From Daedaleopsis sinensis (Eukaryota; Basidiomycota; Agaricomycetes; Polyporales; Polyporaceae), in NCBI GenBank assembly GCA_033807695.1, contig CM066305.1, positions 3,348,001 through 3,412,000 of the forward strand: a DNA stretch of 64,000 nucleotides, read 5' to 3'. The notes beneath the pieces were generated by a model, which saw only the letters and a list, made by a program, of their open reading frames with translations, ran no database searches and was not told the origin of the DNA. The first letter of the stretch is position 1. Each line of letters starts with the position of its first letter. Both the position numbers and the translations under genes were made by a program. Shown piece after piece: positions 27,832-39,763 of this stretch.

Positions 27832-28957
27832 ATGTCCAGGACCTCTTATGATCGGTATGCAATTCAACTCTGCGGGTATGGATGGCTGCTAACTTACTAT
27901 GCAGATACCTCACCGTCTTCTCGCCCGAAGGACGCCTGTACCAAGTAGGTGAGCGAAACATGCGAGGAATGTGGGGGAACAGAGACTGACAGGTGGGTTC
28001 AGAGTACGCGTTCAAGGCCATCTCTGGCTCCGGTCACACTGCCATTGGTGTGAGGGGAAAGGATACTGCAGTAGTGATCACGCAGAAGAAGGTCCCGGTA
28101 CGTTGTCTCCTCTATGGCACCTAAAGCTTGACATCTGAGTCCTAGTGCGTAGGACAAGCTCCTTGATGCCGACACCGTCACTCATCTCTTCAGCATAACG
28201 CCTACTATTGGCTGTGTGATGACTGGGCTCATCGGTGCGCCCATTTGCTATTGATGTACACCGTGCGTGTCTCATGGTGCGCCTACTCAGCCGATGCGAG
28301 GGCACAAGTCATGCGAGCGCGCTCTGAGGCAGCAGATTTCCGCTACAAATATGGCTACGAGATCACGCCTGATGCTCTTGCTAGGCGTATGGCCAACATT
28401 AACCAGGTTTACACTCAACGCGCGGCCATGCGGCCTTTGGGTATTGGTACGTGCACCTTTCCTGTGCATGTATATGTGGGAAACTCATGACGATGTCGTC
28501 GAACAGCCATGATTCTGATTGGCAGCGATCCGGAATTTGGTCCACAATGTTTCAAACTCGACCCGGCTGGATACTTTGTCGGCTTCCATGCAACGGCAGC
28601 AGGGCAAAAGCAACAAGAAGCGATGAACCATCTGGAGAAGAAGTGGAAGAAGCTTGACTCCGGTCGGGGTGCTGACGACGCCGTGCGGGCGGGCAAGACG
28701 CTCTCTCGCTCTGAGGTGATCGAGGTCAGCTCTGTCTCACTTCTCTGCTTTTGCCGAATCCTCACCGATCACCCCTGCGCTAGATGGCCATCGAGGCGAT
28801 TTCTACAGTGCATGCCACCGATTTCAAGGCTGACGAAGTCGAGATCGCTATTGTATCTGATGGCGAGGAAGAGGACGCAAGGACTCGGGGACAGTGGAGG
28901 GTCATGGAGACGGCAGAGATCGAGCAGCATCTCCTGGCGTACGCGGAGAAAGACTGA
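27832..28957 (+). CDS. SCL1: 20S proteasome subunit alpha-1
   Basis: Alpha-ring subunit (yeast Scl1, human PSMA6) of the 20S proteasome core; it gates substrate entry and has no active site. The first exon starts [20 protein letters not shown] and, across an intron, [20 protein letters not shown]: the alpha-subunit N-terminal signature. Later exons give [80 protein letters not shown] and an acidic C-terminal helix ending LLAYAEKD. Length and motifs are normal for the family; about five short introns. Confidence 0.94.
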
Positions 28958-29249
28958 AATGTATTGCTATGGACTCCTCACGGTCATAACGGTCTCTTTG
29001 TACGTTTACAGCATGTGCGCTATCGTTGTTATGTCCTATACGCTCTCGCAGGCGACCATGGTGAGTGGATGTCATAGGCTTGCTGAATGTTGTCCGTATT
29101 TTGTGCGTAAGGTTAACTTTCGTTGTCAACCTGACTAATCTTGCCAATCGCGATATAAAGATCTCTCACAGGTTGGCGGTATCTCAGGACATCTCCTGAG
29201 GTTGTCCATCTACCTCGAGCTCTCGTACGACTACCACCACAACGTCACA

Positions 29250-29847
29250 ATGAGCCAGACCCAGTACGTCGCAATTCGCGCACCTCCGACCTCCGTGAGC
29301 ACTCTTCCTACTCAGTAGCCTCGCATGCGCCCAGTTGCTATGCGAAATCTGGGACTCATCTCTCTGCCCACAGCTCGAGGAGATCGAAGGCGAAGAACGA
29401 CGGTGCATCCTGCCCCACTTCACCGCAGACACCGCCTGGGAGCTCGGGACGCGCCTTCGCGCCCGCCTCCAGCGCGCGTCGCCCAGGCCAGCAGTGGTGA
29501 ATATCACGCTCGCCGCGCACGCGCAGCTCCTCTTCCACTGCACGACCGCGCGCGGCACGACCCCGGACAACGACAGCTGGGTCGCCCGCAAGCGCGCCGC
29601 CGTCCTCCGCTGGGGCGCGAGCACCTGGCTCCTGCACAACAAGCATAAGGGCGACGAGGACCGCTTCCGCGCCAAGTTTATGCTTGGGGAGCGCGCGGGC
29701 GAGTACGCGATCCACGGCGGGGGCTTCCCGGTCCGCGTCAAGGATGTCGAGGGCGTGGTCGGCGTGATCGTCGTCAGCGGGCTCACGATGCAGGAGGACC
29801 ACGAGGTCATCGTGGAGGTTATCGAGGAGTATCTCGCCTCGCTCTAG
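29250..29847 (+). CDS. UPF0303/DUF336-family protein
   Basis: Two exons, 29250-29294 (MSQTQYVAIRAPPTS) and 29374-29847, encoding 172 aa. The second exon runs LEEIEGEERRCILPHFTADT, WELGTRLRARL, VVNITLAAHAQLLFHCTTAR, DNDSWVARKRAAVLRWGAST, then FMLGERAGEYAIHGGGFPVR and VVSGLTMQEDHEVIVEVI. This is the heme-degrading-domain/UPF0303 fold seen in yeast YBR137W and bacterial HbpS-like proteins. The yeast protein is linked to the tail-anchored protein (Get) pathway; a role here is inference. No membrane segment or signal peptide. Exon 2 is much richer in GC than the DNA around it. Confidence 0.82.
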
Positions 29848-30133
29848 GAGATGGCAATTTTGGGTACAATGTCCATTGGTCTAAATACCAGGCCAGAGTA
29901 TGCAGTGTATCGTATTCCAAGTCTATGGCGGTGATGTGCAAATTGAAATGTGGGAGGAGACATAGGGTAACGAGCACGAGTGTACGGAGTTATAACATGA
30001 TCGGAATATACATGAGATAGAGAAGTTACATGCGGGAGGTATCGTACAGATTCCAGAACTATGATGGGTATGCTACAGTGTCAAAGCTAATGGTCATATC
30101 GTGAGGTGCGTGTATCATGGAGCAGTTGGACGT

Positions 30134-32858
30134 TCACAAAAGTTCATGGAGCACCCGGTCGTACTGATGCGGCAGATGCGAGCTCAACATGTCGCGCGCG
30201 AAGATAATCTGCCCGAACACCTCCTTGACGTCCATCACCTCGAACAGCCGCACCTTGTCCTTCGGCGAGCTCCGGCCAGTGCCCGCTCCGAGCCGGTGTG
30301 CTTGATGCAAGTCGCCGTCTCGCACAGCCCAGAGAACACGTCCCGGGGGGAAGAGGTCCGCCATCTGCATGTTCGCCTCGAGTGTCTTTCTCACCGCAAG
30401 GAACTAGAAACGGTTGTGTCAACACGCGAAATGAAACGTGATGCATAACACTCACCCAGTCCTCGTCGCCATCCTCTCCCCTCCCCATCTTCGCCTTCAG
30501 CGCTTTCTTGGTGACGTTAGAGTAACCGGCTTCCTTGTTGCCCTCACGGTTCTCAGCGGCACACAGCCAGACGGACCCTCTGGTCAGGTCTCGCATGCTC
30601 CCGAGAGAAAGACGAGCGACGATGTCGTGTCCGTGGACGAAGGAGACAATCAGTCCCGACGCGGCCGCCCTTGCACCCAGGCGAGGCGAGACGACGCATG
30701 GTGGGGCAAAGCAGTAGGCCGACACTCGTCGATTGATCGGAAGCCCCGAGGCGCGATGTGTCAGTCGCGTCTCCGGGGAGGCCCACATCTGTGCACCGTG
30801 TTTAGCGTATGTGACGGGTACAACTTCACGCATCGCTTACCAGGGCCAATAGCGCAGCTACTCCAGCACCAAGACTGTGGCCGCAAAGAACCAGTGCTGT
30901 ACAGAAGTATCAGTCACCGCGCGTTCTGGGAGATGGGGTACGTACAATACCCCTTGTTCCTCTTGAGGGCATCGCGGACGGCTATGTGCACGGGCTTGCC
31001 GGGTCCACCCATCGCACGCGTCATCCTAAGCATGCCCCCATGGACGATATGTGCACCTTCGTCGCCATTCTCCGAAACCGCCCTTGATCGCGGGAATGGG
31101 GCGCTTGCACTGGATTTTTCCGTGTTCTTGCGCGACCGCGGGAACGGTACGGAGAGGTCCATGGGGAATGGGAATGAGCCAGGGATGTTCTCGATATCCT
31201 CATCCATCTCATCCCAGCTCGGTTCGCGGTGGTGGGTCTGTTGATGTGGTTTTGATTGGGGTTCTGATTGTGAGGACGACTGTGAGGGCGGCCGGGCAGT
31301 CGTCGGGAGAATGAACGGCGCGGGCTCGCAGGTGAGGTCTACCGCCAGCTCGTTTAAACTCATGGTCCCTCGGATGACGAGGACGACTTCTTGGCGGACA
31401 TGGTCGGTCAATACCCAGAAGCGAGGCATGTGGCTCTCGGAGCTAACATGCGCGTCCGGAGGGGGGTGTGGCTATATGCGCACTTAGCCAGTGTACATGA
31501 AGAGATTCGCGACGGGGCAATGGGGCAATGTTTAGCCCCCAAACCAGCCTGGTAGCTAGCGTTGCGACCATGACTTCAGTCACAACGCTAGCTACCAGGT
31601 TATGGAGTCCGGGATCTTAACCAGTCCCGACGCTAGTTACAAGACTGGTTCCAGGGCAGAACGTTGTCCGTTGCCCGTCATTATTGGGAGAAACATACCG
31701 CATTATCGAGAGTAGCAGACTGTGGAGCCGGGTGCGACTTGGCCCAGTTGAGGAAGATATCATGATCGTGCTTGCCCATGAGGACGTTCCACCACGAGTA
31801 TGATGGTGCGCCAGGCAAGTTAGGGTCTGGGGAGTTTGCGCGCGCGTCCTCTCCTGCCGCTTCCTTTTCTGAAGCGTCGATAGCATCTGCAAGTTTAGCT
31901 TCTTCCTTTCGCAATTCCTTCTCCCGTGGCGTAAGAGAAACTCCGAAGAACAGCAGACTCGGGCCTCCGTATCCCGCAAGCACCATCTTGGAAAGCCTTC
32001 GGAGTGTCTGCTTCAACTCGTCCGTCGATTGCGTAAGAGGATGCATGTGACGCCTGGTGGAAGTAGCGTGGGTTACTTGCAGATGAGTGGAAGGAGTAGC
32101 CGACGAGGGGGGCTGAGAAGGCCACGAGCCCGGGACTTCGTTGATCTCAGCCGTAACTATCTGGCCCGAGTGACTTGGATATAATGTGTCACCAGTTATG
32201 GTAACACGAGAGTCGACCCGCTTCCTCCGAGCCAAGGTACTGGCGTCGTTGTGCACGGGGACCTCCTTCATGTACTTGAACCACTGCCTTTCCTGCCATT
32301 GGCTAGTGACCCCCTGCAGAGCGGCGAAGCCGGCGAGTGCCTTGAGAACTTCGCCTAAGCCATACCGCTCCTCCGGGAGACCTTCGCTCTCCGCGGGCTC
32401 GTTCCATTCGCGCCGCACGAGTCCAACGAAGCTAGCAAGAGAGAAGCTCGCTTCATCGCTTCCGGGGAAGATGGTGGTGAGGTTGGAGAGGGAAGAGTGT
32501 GCCGCGACGAGAGACGTCGAGGTGATGGTCTCTCCTAGCAATATGGGAGCAAGGGCGACAAACTCAACTGCTGAGATGGCAGATGATACTGCCCCACCGA
32601 AGATCTGTCCTGCGCCTGTACTGCCTCCGAACAACGCATAGTCTATAGCGGTGCCTGTCAAGCCAGCTGCGGTAGAGGCAATACCGCGAGTAACAGAGAA
32701 CTATAGCCTGAGAATATAAGAAAAGAGATACGAAGAGAGGGTTGTAAGTTACGTACGCCGAACTTTGTACACGCCTTCGCGGTAGAAAAGCCTATCGTGG
32801 ACGCGGTGGAAGCCAAGTTGAGAGAGAAGCGGCCATATCTGTCCCAACTAGAGAGCAT
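30134..32858 (-). CDS. Class-3 lipase, sn1-diacylglycerol lipase-like
   Basis: Alpha/beta-hydrolase of the lipase_3 type related to diacylglycerol lipases; likely membrane-associated. I take the ATG at 32858 (MLSSWDRYGRFSLNLAST), because the longer frame opens at a GTG. The N-terminal exons contain LTGTAIDYALFGGSTGAGQI and a long linker. The catalytic domain begins at PRFWVLTDHVRQEVVLVIRG with TMSLNELAVDLTCEP, then IVHGGMLRMTRAMGG. The nucleophile elbow is ALVLCGHSLGAGVAALLAL (near 30880). VSAYCFAPPCVVS and FVHGHDIVARLSLGSMRDL supply the acid region. The C-terminal exon ends RDMLSSHLPHQYDRVLHE; its DMLSSHLPHQYD is typical of DAG lipases and holds the last histidine. A 227-nt intron (31472-31698) contains a hairpin and is much longer than the others. 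Confidence 0.85.
31548..31599. repeat. Perfect 17-bp inverted repeat in a lipase intron
   Basis: CCTGGTAGCTAGCGTTG (31548-31564) and its exact reverse complement (31583-31599) flank an 18-nt loop. A second, weaker inverted repeat (AACCAGTC/GACTGGTT) follows at about 31618-31649. Both lie within the 227-nt intron of the diacylglycerol-lipase-like gene. Confidence 0.9.
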
Positions 32859-34022
32859 CGACGGCTTCAAAAACGAGATTAAGACTTGCACGGTTGTGGG
32901 GGTAGGAGGAAGGAGTTGATGAGCTCGCGGAGGGGAAAATCACAAGCTCTCAGACTACACTGCCACCACGTTGCGGCGCAGGCACTCCGGCTAAATCCGG
33001 TGGCCTTGGCGCGGATGGGTTCTGCCCGATTCTCAGGCTCTCGCTATGATGTCTGCCAAATGTCGTACCTGGGTTCCGGGGCCTGCCGAGCTTGCGAGGC
33101 CGGCTCCCAACGTCCAGCTGAGCGGCAAGCGCGCGCCTGCCACGTAGTCGCCTTTTCTCTCTCACCTCCATCGAGTCGTCCTAGAGCTCGCACACCGCTC
33201 GCTCGTCATACTCTACATAATCGTCACTCATTTATTTACCCACCCGCCCACCCGTAACTAGGATGTTCCTCGATTATTACGCTGATTGCAATTCATCGAA
33301 CCAATGGCTACACTGTGAGTCGAACAGGCCACCAACAAACCGCGGCGCTTCGAGCCCACCCGCTCGCAAGCCCCGCGTCCGTCCGGCTTCGCCGGCCTGA
33401 GCCCAACCATTCAGCCCGTTCGACTCACTCGAAGGACAGCGCGCGATAGACGAAGCTGGACATTGATTCAGGATAATCTCTACCTATAGCTAGTCGCTCT
33501 CACAATCAACGAAGAATTCCCCTAAACTCACTCTGCTCTGCAAGCTTCCAGCTTCAGATCTACAGTATGGCCGGCATTTCTAGTGAGTAATCGTCGGTGG
33601 CAGTGGCTCTCTCCCCGGGCCGCCGATCATGCAATATACTGACTCCCTCCGCCCAAGCCAGCTCATCAGGCTGATCAAGCCCAACTTGCGAGATAGTCCT
33701 GCGGCGACCCGCAAGATCTAGAGGTCTACACGATCAGTATGAGGGTAGGAAAAGCGAGAACCGGAACGTCTAAAGTTCAGTACTACCTAACTACGTGACT
33801 CGTAGATTAAAAGAGGGACGGAACTCCTTTTTCGTCCGTGAAGCCGCTCGCATTCGGAACTCGAATGTGGGAGAGTTCACGGAAAAGAAAACAGATCCCT
33901 CCCGGAGGAGAGAAAGTCTACGGTGCGGCCGGTACCTCTCTATGACTACACTGCTCCAAATGAATGCTACACGAAGAACATGAATATGGATTCCATGGAC
34001 CTTTACGAACGTCAAGAAATTC
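32859..34022. other. Intergenic region between two lipase genes
   Basis: Pyrimidine-rich stretches near 33170-33250 and 33530 look like promoter DNA. A 16-codon frame with one intron can be read from the ATG at 33567, which is too short to defend. I see no repeat or RNA gene. Confidence 0.4.
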
Positions 34023-35367
34023 TCAGCAGAAGATTGTGCCGACGTAAACGCCTTCATAAGGGCCCAAGTGGTCGATGAGATTCGCATCAAACACGTTCGG
34101 CACTGACGCGATCGTGCACTGCGCATCCGTCGCGTCGTCGTCTCCTGGGCACGACACACCGGTCCCATCATCGAGGAGGTGGATTTCCCCATGGGGGTGC
34201 GCGAAGCCGAGGAACCGCCCGGGGACGATGGGTACCGGGTCCTCCCTGTTGTCGACACGCTTGAAGTCGGCCACCTATAGCGTACGTTCAACGTGTGACC
34301 GTCAGCGTGGTTCGCCGAGACTCGCCGAGAGCGGGAGCAGGGCGTACCTTTGAATCGAAGAGCGTCGCCCACGCGGGGTTTCCTACTCTGGGAGTGCCGA
34401 ACGTAACCGCCTTGACGTGCACGCTCGCGGGCAGGTTGAGCGTCATGAACATCGCGTCGAGCTCGGCGAGCGCGCCCCCGAGCGAGTGTCCGACCTGATG
34501 TATAAACACCACGAGCAGTCAGCGCTCAAATCAAGACTATGGACAGCTGCGCTTGTGGCAGCTAGGCGGTACGCACGAGGAATACGTTCGAGGAGCCCGT
34601 CTGGGAGAGCAGTGCCTTGACCTCGGTCAAGATGGTCCCTGCCGTCTTCGCGTGCTCGTCTGCGAAGCCGCCGTGGACCTGCACGGCCGAGGACACGCCT
34701 GGGAAGAGCGACGTGTCGAGGCTCTTCATGACGATATTAATATCCGTCAGGTCCGACAGGCTGTCGGGGGCGGACGGTAGTGCCGTCAGCAACCATGTGC
34801 CGTGGCCGTTAGATAGGCCGAGCCAGCGGAGGACGGAACTCACAATTGCGTTGGGTCCGTGCCCTCGTGCACGACGACGACGGCATTCTGGTCTGGCCAG
34901 ACCCCCACGAAGTCTACAGGCATGGTCACACAGTCAGCGGCCAAACTCAAACTTTAGACAAATAACGGAAGTGGCCGCCGAGCTCGACTTCTGGCGGACT
35001 CGGAGCCGAGAACCATCGAGTGCGGACTCACACTGCTGCACGTCGTTGCCGTTCCCACCTGTAAGCTTCGGTTGGAACCCCGGGATAGACTTGCATGCAG
35101 CTGTGGCCCCGGGCCGCATCGCGTCAGCAACAGTCTCCTCCCTTGCAGAATTGTCGAGAGCAGCTGCTCACCGCAGTTCCACGCCTGGACCTGTCCCAAG
35201 TCGCAGTAGGCGGCGCCCGCGAACCGCGCAAACGGCACGAGCGTGGAGAGCTCGGCCGTGCCGAGCTCGGTGACCGCACGCGTGTGCAGCGCCGGGAGCG
35301 CCGCCGTGCTCGCGACGAGGGCGAGCGTGCTGAGGAGGACGGAGGTAGAGAAGCGCAGCAGCATCAT
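34023..35367 (-). CDS. Secreted class-3 lipase
   Basis: Extracellular triacylglycerol lipase or esterase of the lipase_3/feruloyl-esterase-like fold. The start at 35367 opens a signal peptide: MMLLRFSTSVLLSTLALVAS with TAALP. The mature part begins VPFARFAGAAYCDLGQVQAW, then EACKSIPGFQPKLTGGNGND. Further exons give DQNAVVVVHEGTDP, LDTSLFPGVSSAVQVHGGFA and the nucleophile elbow NVFLVGHSLGGALAELDAMF (near 34480). VKAVTFGTPRVGNPAWATLF follows, then VADFKRVDNREDPVPIVPGR (acid Asp), GFAHPHGEIHLLD (His) and a C-terminal DHLGPYEGVYVGTIFC. Ser-Asp-His are all present, and the paired cysteines suit a secreted enzyme. About six exons; some middle edges are approximate. Confidence 0.88.
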
Positions 35368-37767
35368 GGCAAGAGTGGATGGCGTGCGAGTCTACAACGC
35401 GGACCTCGGTGGGGTGGAGGGGAGGGCGCGGCGGCGGGGAATGTCGACCGATGAGGAAGCACCTCGGGGGACGAGGTATGTTATATACCCCCTCGCCTAT
35501 ATTTGACAGCGATTGCATGCATGCGAAAGAGCTGAGTCGTCTCCAGGCCGTCTCTGCGCGGACTCGATGCCTACGTGCGGGCATCATGCCACTGAGGCTT
35601 CGGTTACACTACGCGCCGGCATGGGTATCAGTCCACAAAGATTCGAGGTGCAGCTGATACTACGCACCGTTCATGTGTACGCCTGACGATCCCGACTTGG
35701 AACATGTCGACCGCGGCGATCGCGGCGACCTGGCATTGAAAGGATGTACACGGACGGGCGGCCAATAAGGGACTGGCCCCCGTCTCCCATGTCGCCCCGC
35801 ACCTTCTCCGGCAATGTCGAAGAAGCAGAGAGCACATGGGGGGCACGAACCTAAACAGGTCCCATGGTCACCGCAGTTGTTGTTAGATTCCAAAAAAGCA
35901 GTGTTCGCAAAACAAGCGAGCAGCCCCGTGGGGACCATAATTAATTCCCATCTAGCAACCATACCGTAGGCCGGTGCCTGTGTGTTGATAATGATTAGAA
36001 GCTCTGCATGGATCGTACTTGGCAGGCTCTAAATCCCTCCTCTCCTTTAGCTGATGCTTGCACCCTTACTCACTCAACGAGTAGACTGTTACCTACTAGT
36101 CATTATGAACATTAGTACGAAGACAGCACGTAGAAGAGTCACTGACTGTGCGTGTGCTCAACGCGGCGGTGCGGTGGATAGTACTAGAGTAGGATAAAGT
36201 TTGGCTTACGTGGGTATTGCAATTGTCCCTCCGACAAGCGCGCTATAGATCTCCATCGCTGTTCGTCACAGTGCGACTTGGGGAGGATTACTATTCAATG
36301 CAGAAGATAACTCTCACCGGCACCGGACCACTAGCCGAATTATCACAAGCGTTTGAAGGGATTCATGTGTTTCTGGCTGAGGGAAGCCTAACTAACAGGC
36401 GTGGCGATTTCTGTACCTTGACTGAGGGTTGGGGGCGGCATGTTGCAGCAGCTGTAGAATCACATCGTTCAGCGAGGAATAAAGTGAGGGGGCCAGCTTG
36501 TGGTGGCGGGCGGAGGAACCGACAGTCTCATAAGGCTCAGAGTCTTAGTCTGGGACTCACCGCCGACGTAAGCTTTCTTCAACAGTATCCTGTCGACTTG
36601 AAGACGTCAACAAACTACAGCCTGATACTAGATCCACCATTAGCACAGTAGTATCTCATGCCCAGACATACTGTGTAGCCACGTTGCTGACTGCCGAGGC
36701 CTGCCCAACGACGTTGGACTATTAAATGCTTCCAAGTTCCAACTCTAGTGGCAAGTTGCTGGTTCGTACGTTGTAGTAACTCTGGATTGTACCCGGAGAA
36801 GTTGGTGCCTATGATTGTCGGTGCGGCCATAATCAGATATAGATAGGCGTACTTACTGGTGCAGTGAGAGCGGTTAACTTCATGATCGTGTCCTGAGCTC
36901 GCGTGTCACGGTCGTCGTCCACGAAATGGCGTACGCTGAATATGGTAGTACAGGCGCTCGTGCGCCACACTGAGCTTTGCCCTTGTTTGCGTCCGATGTG
37001 AGTTAGCGCGCATTCGTCACCGTGGAACCGCAAAAGTCTACGTTTAACGTCGACCGACGACAACGTCGACGAGAGTCTTGTCGTCGGCTGTAAGTTGATT
37101 TACGGCTAACGATATATGTCCACTCTTTCCGAGGCCCGGCTACCTTCTTACTTTTGTCGCGACTCGGGCTCTCTCCTCCGACGACGCTGACGAACAGCGT
37201 GACTCACAGTGGCTCGTCCGAACCACCATGAAACCCCAAGATCCAAGCACTGCGTTCTCCGGTTGTACAGCGACACTAGTAGTATTACTGTCTCCAATTT
37301 AAAATGGTGCGTTGAAGCGCGCCTGACATTGTGCTTTTGGCTGATCACATTGGAGCAGGCTGAGGTTGAACGATGTTCGAACTTCATCGCACACGATGGC
37401 CCCGCGAGAGTACGGGGACGTACGCTCGTTATCAGAGCGGCGACACACATTTCAGGCATAAAGTTCTTCCCGCTGTCTACTCTGTCAGTCGGAATCATCA
37501 CCACTGCGACACTTCAAGCTTCAAGACCAACTCGTTTGGTTCCGGTCCAGGATTATGGGTAAGATGCACGCATCGCATCCTCCCCCAGGATTGATGGCAG
37601 GACATCGGGAGGCTGGCCGATCTTCGAGGTCGACAGCTTCCAATCTCGACTCCCAGATCCCGATACCGTCAGCCTCCATCTCAATGCAAAGCCTATAAAT
37701 TCCGCGAAATCTCCGCCCCTGATCCTCACCTACCTCCCTTTACACCCCTCACACAGTTGCATACACG
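35368..37767. other. Long intergenic stretch
   Basis: About 2.4 kb with no supported gene. A minus frame at 35660-35962 has a cysteine-rich patch but no start context, splice partner or family. Two other frames near 36300 and 37300 look random. The last 150 bp are pyrimidine-rich and likely form the promoter of the gene at 37768. Confidence 0.45.
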
Positions 37768-38493
37768 ATGAGCACCCGCTACGCAGGCCGGCCTGTGGAG
37801 ATCCATGATTTGCAGCATTTCAGACTCAACCTCCAGTACGACCCCCTCACCCGCGAGACTACTCGCACCTGGGTCTACAAAAAGGAGAAGGTTGCAGAGG
37901 CCAACACGCACCTCTTCATGCCCAAAGCCAAGTCGTCCGGCGAGAAGGTGAGCTTCCTCCGTCTTCGTTCTGTGCGAGCTCCCCGTCCTCATCGTTTCCC
38001 CTCCCTTTCGTTTCCCTAGTTCCCGATTGTCCCTGAGGCGCCGATGCCTGACTCCGTCGACCGGTTCGCCCCCGCGTGGGGCGCCGAGCGACGGATGGTG
38101 CGCGAGACCCCCGTCGTCGGCACGCGGTACTGCCAGCACATCCACGCATATGTGCCCGAGAACCTGCCTTACAAGTTCTCGGGGCTCGCCGCCGCACAGA
38201 CGAAGGCCGCCCCGCTCTCGGAGCGCCTTCGCACGCGCGAGTTCTGGCACCTCCCCGTCGCGGGGGAGGCCCGTGCCGTCGCGCCCGCGATGGACGGGAG
38301 CGCGGTCCGCGCCGAGGGGCTCACGCACCACCAGGCGAAGCTCATCTCGCTCGACGAGGCCCAGAAGGACGTCGGCATCAAGTACCGGTCGCTCACGCAG
38401 GCTGCCGCGCCCCGGGAGGACCTCGTCTGTCTCGCGTACGCGCAGACGGAGCGGTCGATCAAGTACCGCGGCCTCTCGGCGGTCGGTATGTGA
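37768..38493 (+). CDS. Hypothetical 217-aa protein with IKYR motifs
   Basis: Two exons, 37768-37947 and 38020-38493, joined in frame with a standard intron. The protein begins MSTRYAGRPVEIHDLQHFRL and reads on through DPLTRETTRTWVYKKEKVAE. The second exon is strongly GC-biased at third positions, as in genes that are translated well here. It contains VVGTRYCQHIHAYVPENLPY and two similar short blocks near the C-terminus, GIKYRSLTQ and SIKYRGLSAV. There is no signal peptide, membrane segment or family I recognise. A pyrimidine-rich leader and CACGATG start context support it as a real gene. Confidence 0.7.
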
Positions 38494-39590
38494 GTGCACC
38501 AGGGTGACTGCTTATAAGCGACCCGCCGGTGCTTGGTGTCGATAGGGACGCCGATCGCGGACACTTGCTCTGCTCTGGGTCGACTCGGAGACGGCCCTCG
38601 ACGATGACGCTGGTCGACATTGTCGGAGGCGCGACGAGGACGACGTGTGCTCGCCCCTCAAGCCGGGGGTCTCAGTAAGTGACTTGGTATTCGTTGGCTC
38701 GCAGGTTACTGGTTGTGGTTTCTCCCCCACAGGTGGTCGTCCTGACACAGGACCGAACGGCGGGCGAAGACGTCGACTGGACGACAACGAAGGCCGACAG
38801 GAGCTGGGGATTCGGGACTGATCACCCCGATGAACCGGCCTGGGCGGTGGCAGTCGAGTCTGCGAGAGTGGCTCCTCGCAGGCTTCGCTGTTCACTCGCT
38901 AGCGTCGTACCTTCGGGTGTCGACAGCCCCCTTGTGGGGCCCTCTGTGAGCTCACGCTGCACGGAGGCTAAACACTCCTTCGGGAGTCCCAGAATTATTT
39001 TTGTCCAAGTGATCTCTCCTCTTCGATTGCGAAGACGGACTGAGGCATGGACATGAAGCAGAAGAGCGTGAAGCCTGCACTTGACATACCCCACGGGTTT
39101 TTTAAAATATGCAGGCCCGACGAAAGTCCTCGCCGAGACTCGGTGATACCGGTGGGCATACTTTAGGGTAACAGTATTGCAAGCCTGGATATGCTGGTAC
39201 TTAGTACTTAGTATCCATTTATCGTGGAAACTCTACTGCAGCTGTTCGGCCGCTGTTCCAATGCTCCCGCCGCCCGCCGCCCGCCGATTGTGTTTGGATC
39301 AACGTCAGGCCGGTGATAGTTGGTGACGGAGCGTCGGGCGCTTTGTGACAAGCCTGGGCGCTTGACGTTTGGGGGAGCGCGTGATTCCGAATTCACGTAC
39401 CTCCTGCACTTGCACACCGTAGCGGGTGTACGTTCCGACTAGACACACGAGTGTCCGCGTGTAACTTTCAGCAGGATGCCTTCAGGATCGGTCGGCCTGG
39501 GAACGTCAACAGAAGCTCGTTCAGTCGCCCAGATCAGTGGTACACATCTGATCCCCGCAGCAAGAATGCGGAACTGACCGGGTACACTAG
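38494..39590. other. Intergenic region holding dispersed repeat copy 1
   Basis: Apart from the repeat at 38893-39056 I see nothing coding. Confidence 0.4.
38893..39056 (-). repeat. Dispersed repeat, copy 1
   Basis: Reverse complement matches 54793-54912 almost base for base over about 115 bp (landmarks: TCTTCGCAATCGAAGAGGAG, GGGACTCCCGAAGGAGTG, TTTAGCCTCCGTG, CACAGAGGGCCCC). Its far end also matches 61830-61935 (AGAGGGCCCC, AAGGGG, CTG, CGAC, TAGCGAG). Confidence 0.8.
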
Positions 39591-39763
39591 ATCGCTCTCT
39601 GTACACGAACTCCTTCTCTCCCTCACTCTATCTCTAATACTGAGCTGGACGAAATACACTCATCCTCATCCTCTCTGTTCTCCTCTCCGCAGGCCCATCA
39701 GCCCCGAATTTGTCTCTGTGGCACCACTCCTCCATCGCCTATTGCAAGATTGCTAGCTAGGTC

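Noticed and set aside
29356..29802. 148-codon minus frame opposite the UPF0303 gene
   Set aside because: Antisense GC shadow of a well-supported coding exon.
34023..35367. Considered joining the two lipases as a recent tandem duplication
   Set aside because: They share only the GHSLG elbow and general fold; one is secreted and short, the other has a long linker and DAG-lipase C-terminus, so they are distinct subfamilies.
35660..35962. Cysteine-rich minus frame (NNNCGDHGTCLGSCPPC)
   Set aside because: The pattern recalls an EGF-like module or small secreted peptide, but there is no signal peptide in register, no convincing start, and the frame ends in low-complexity sequence.
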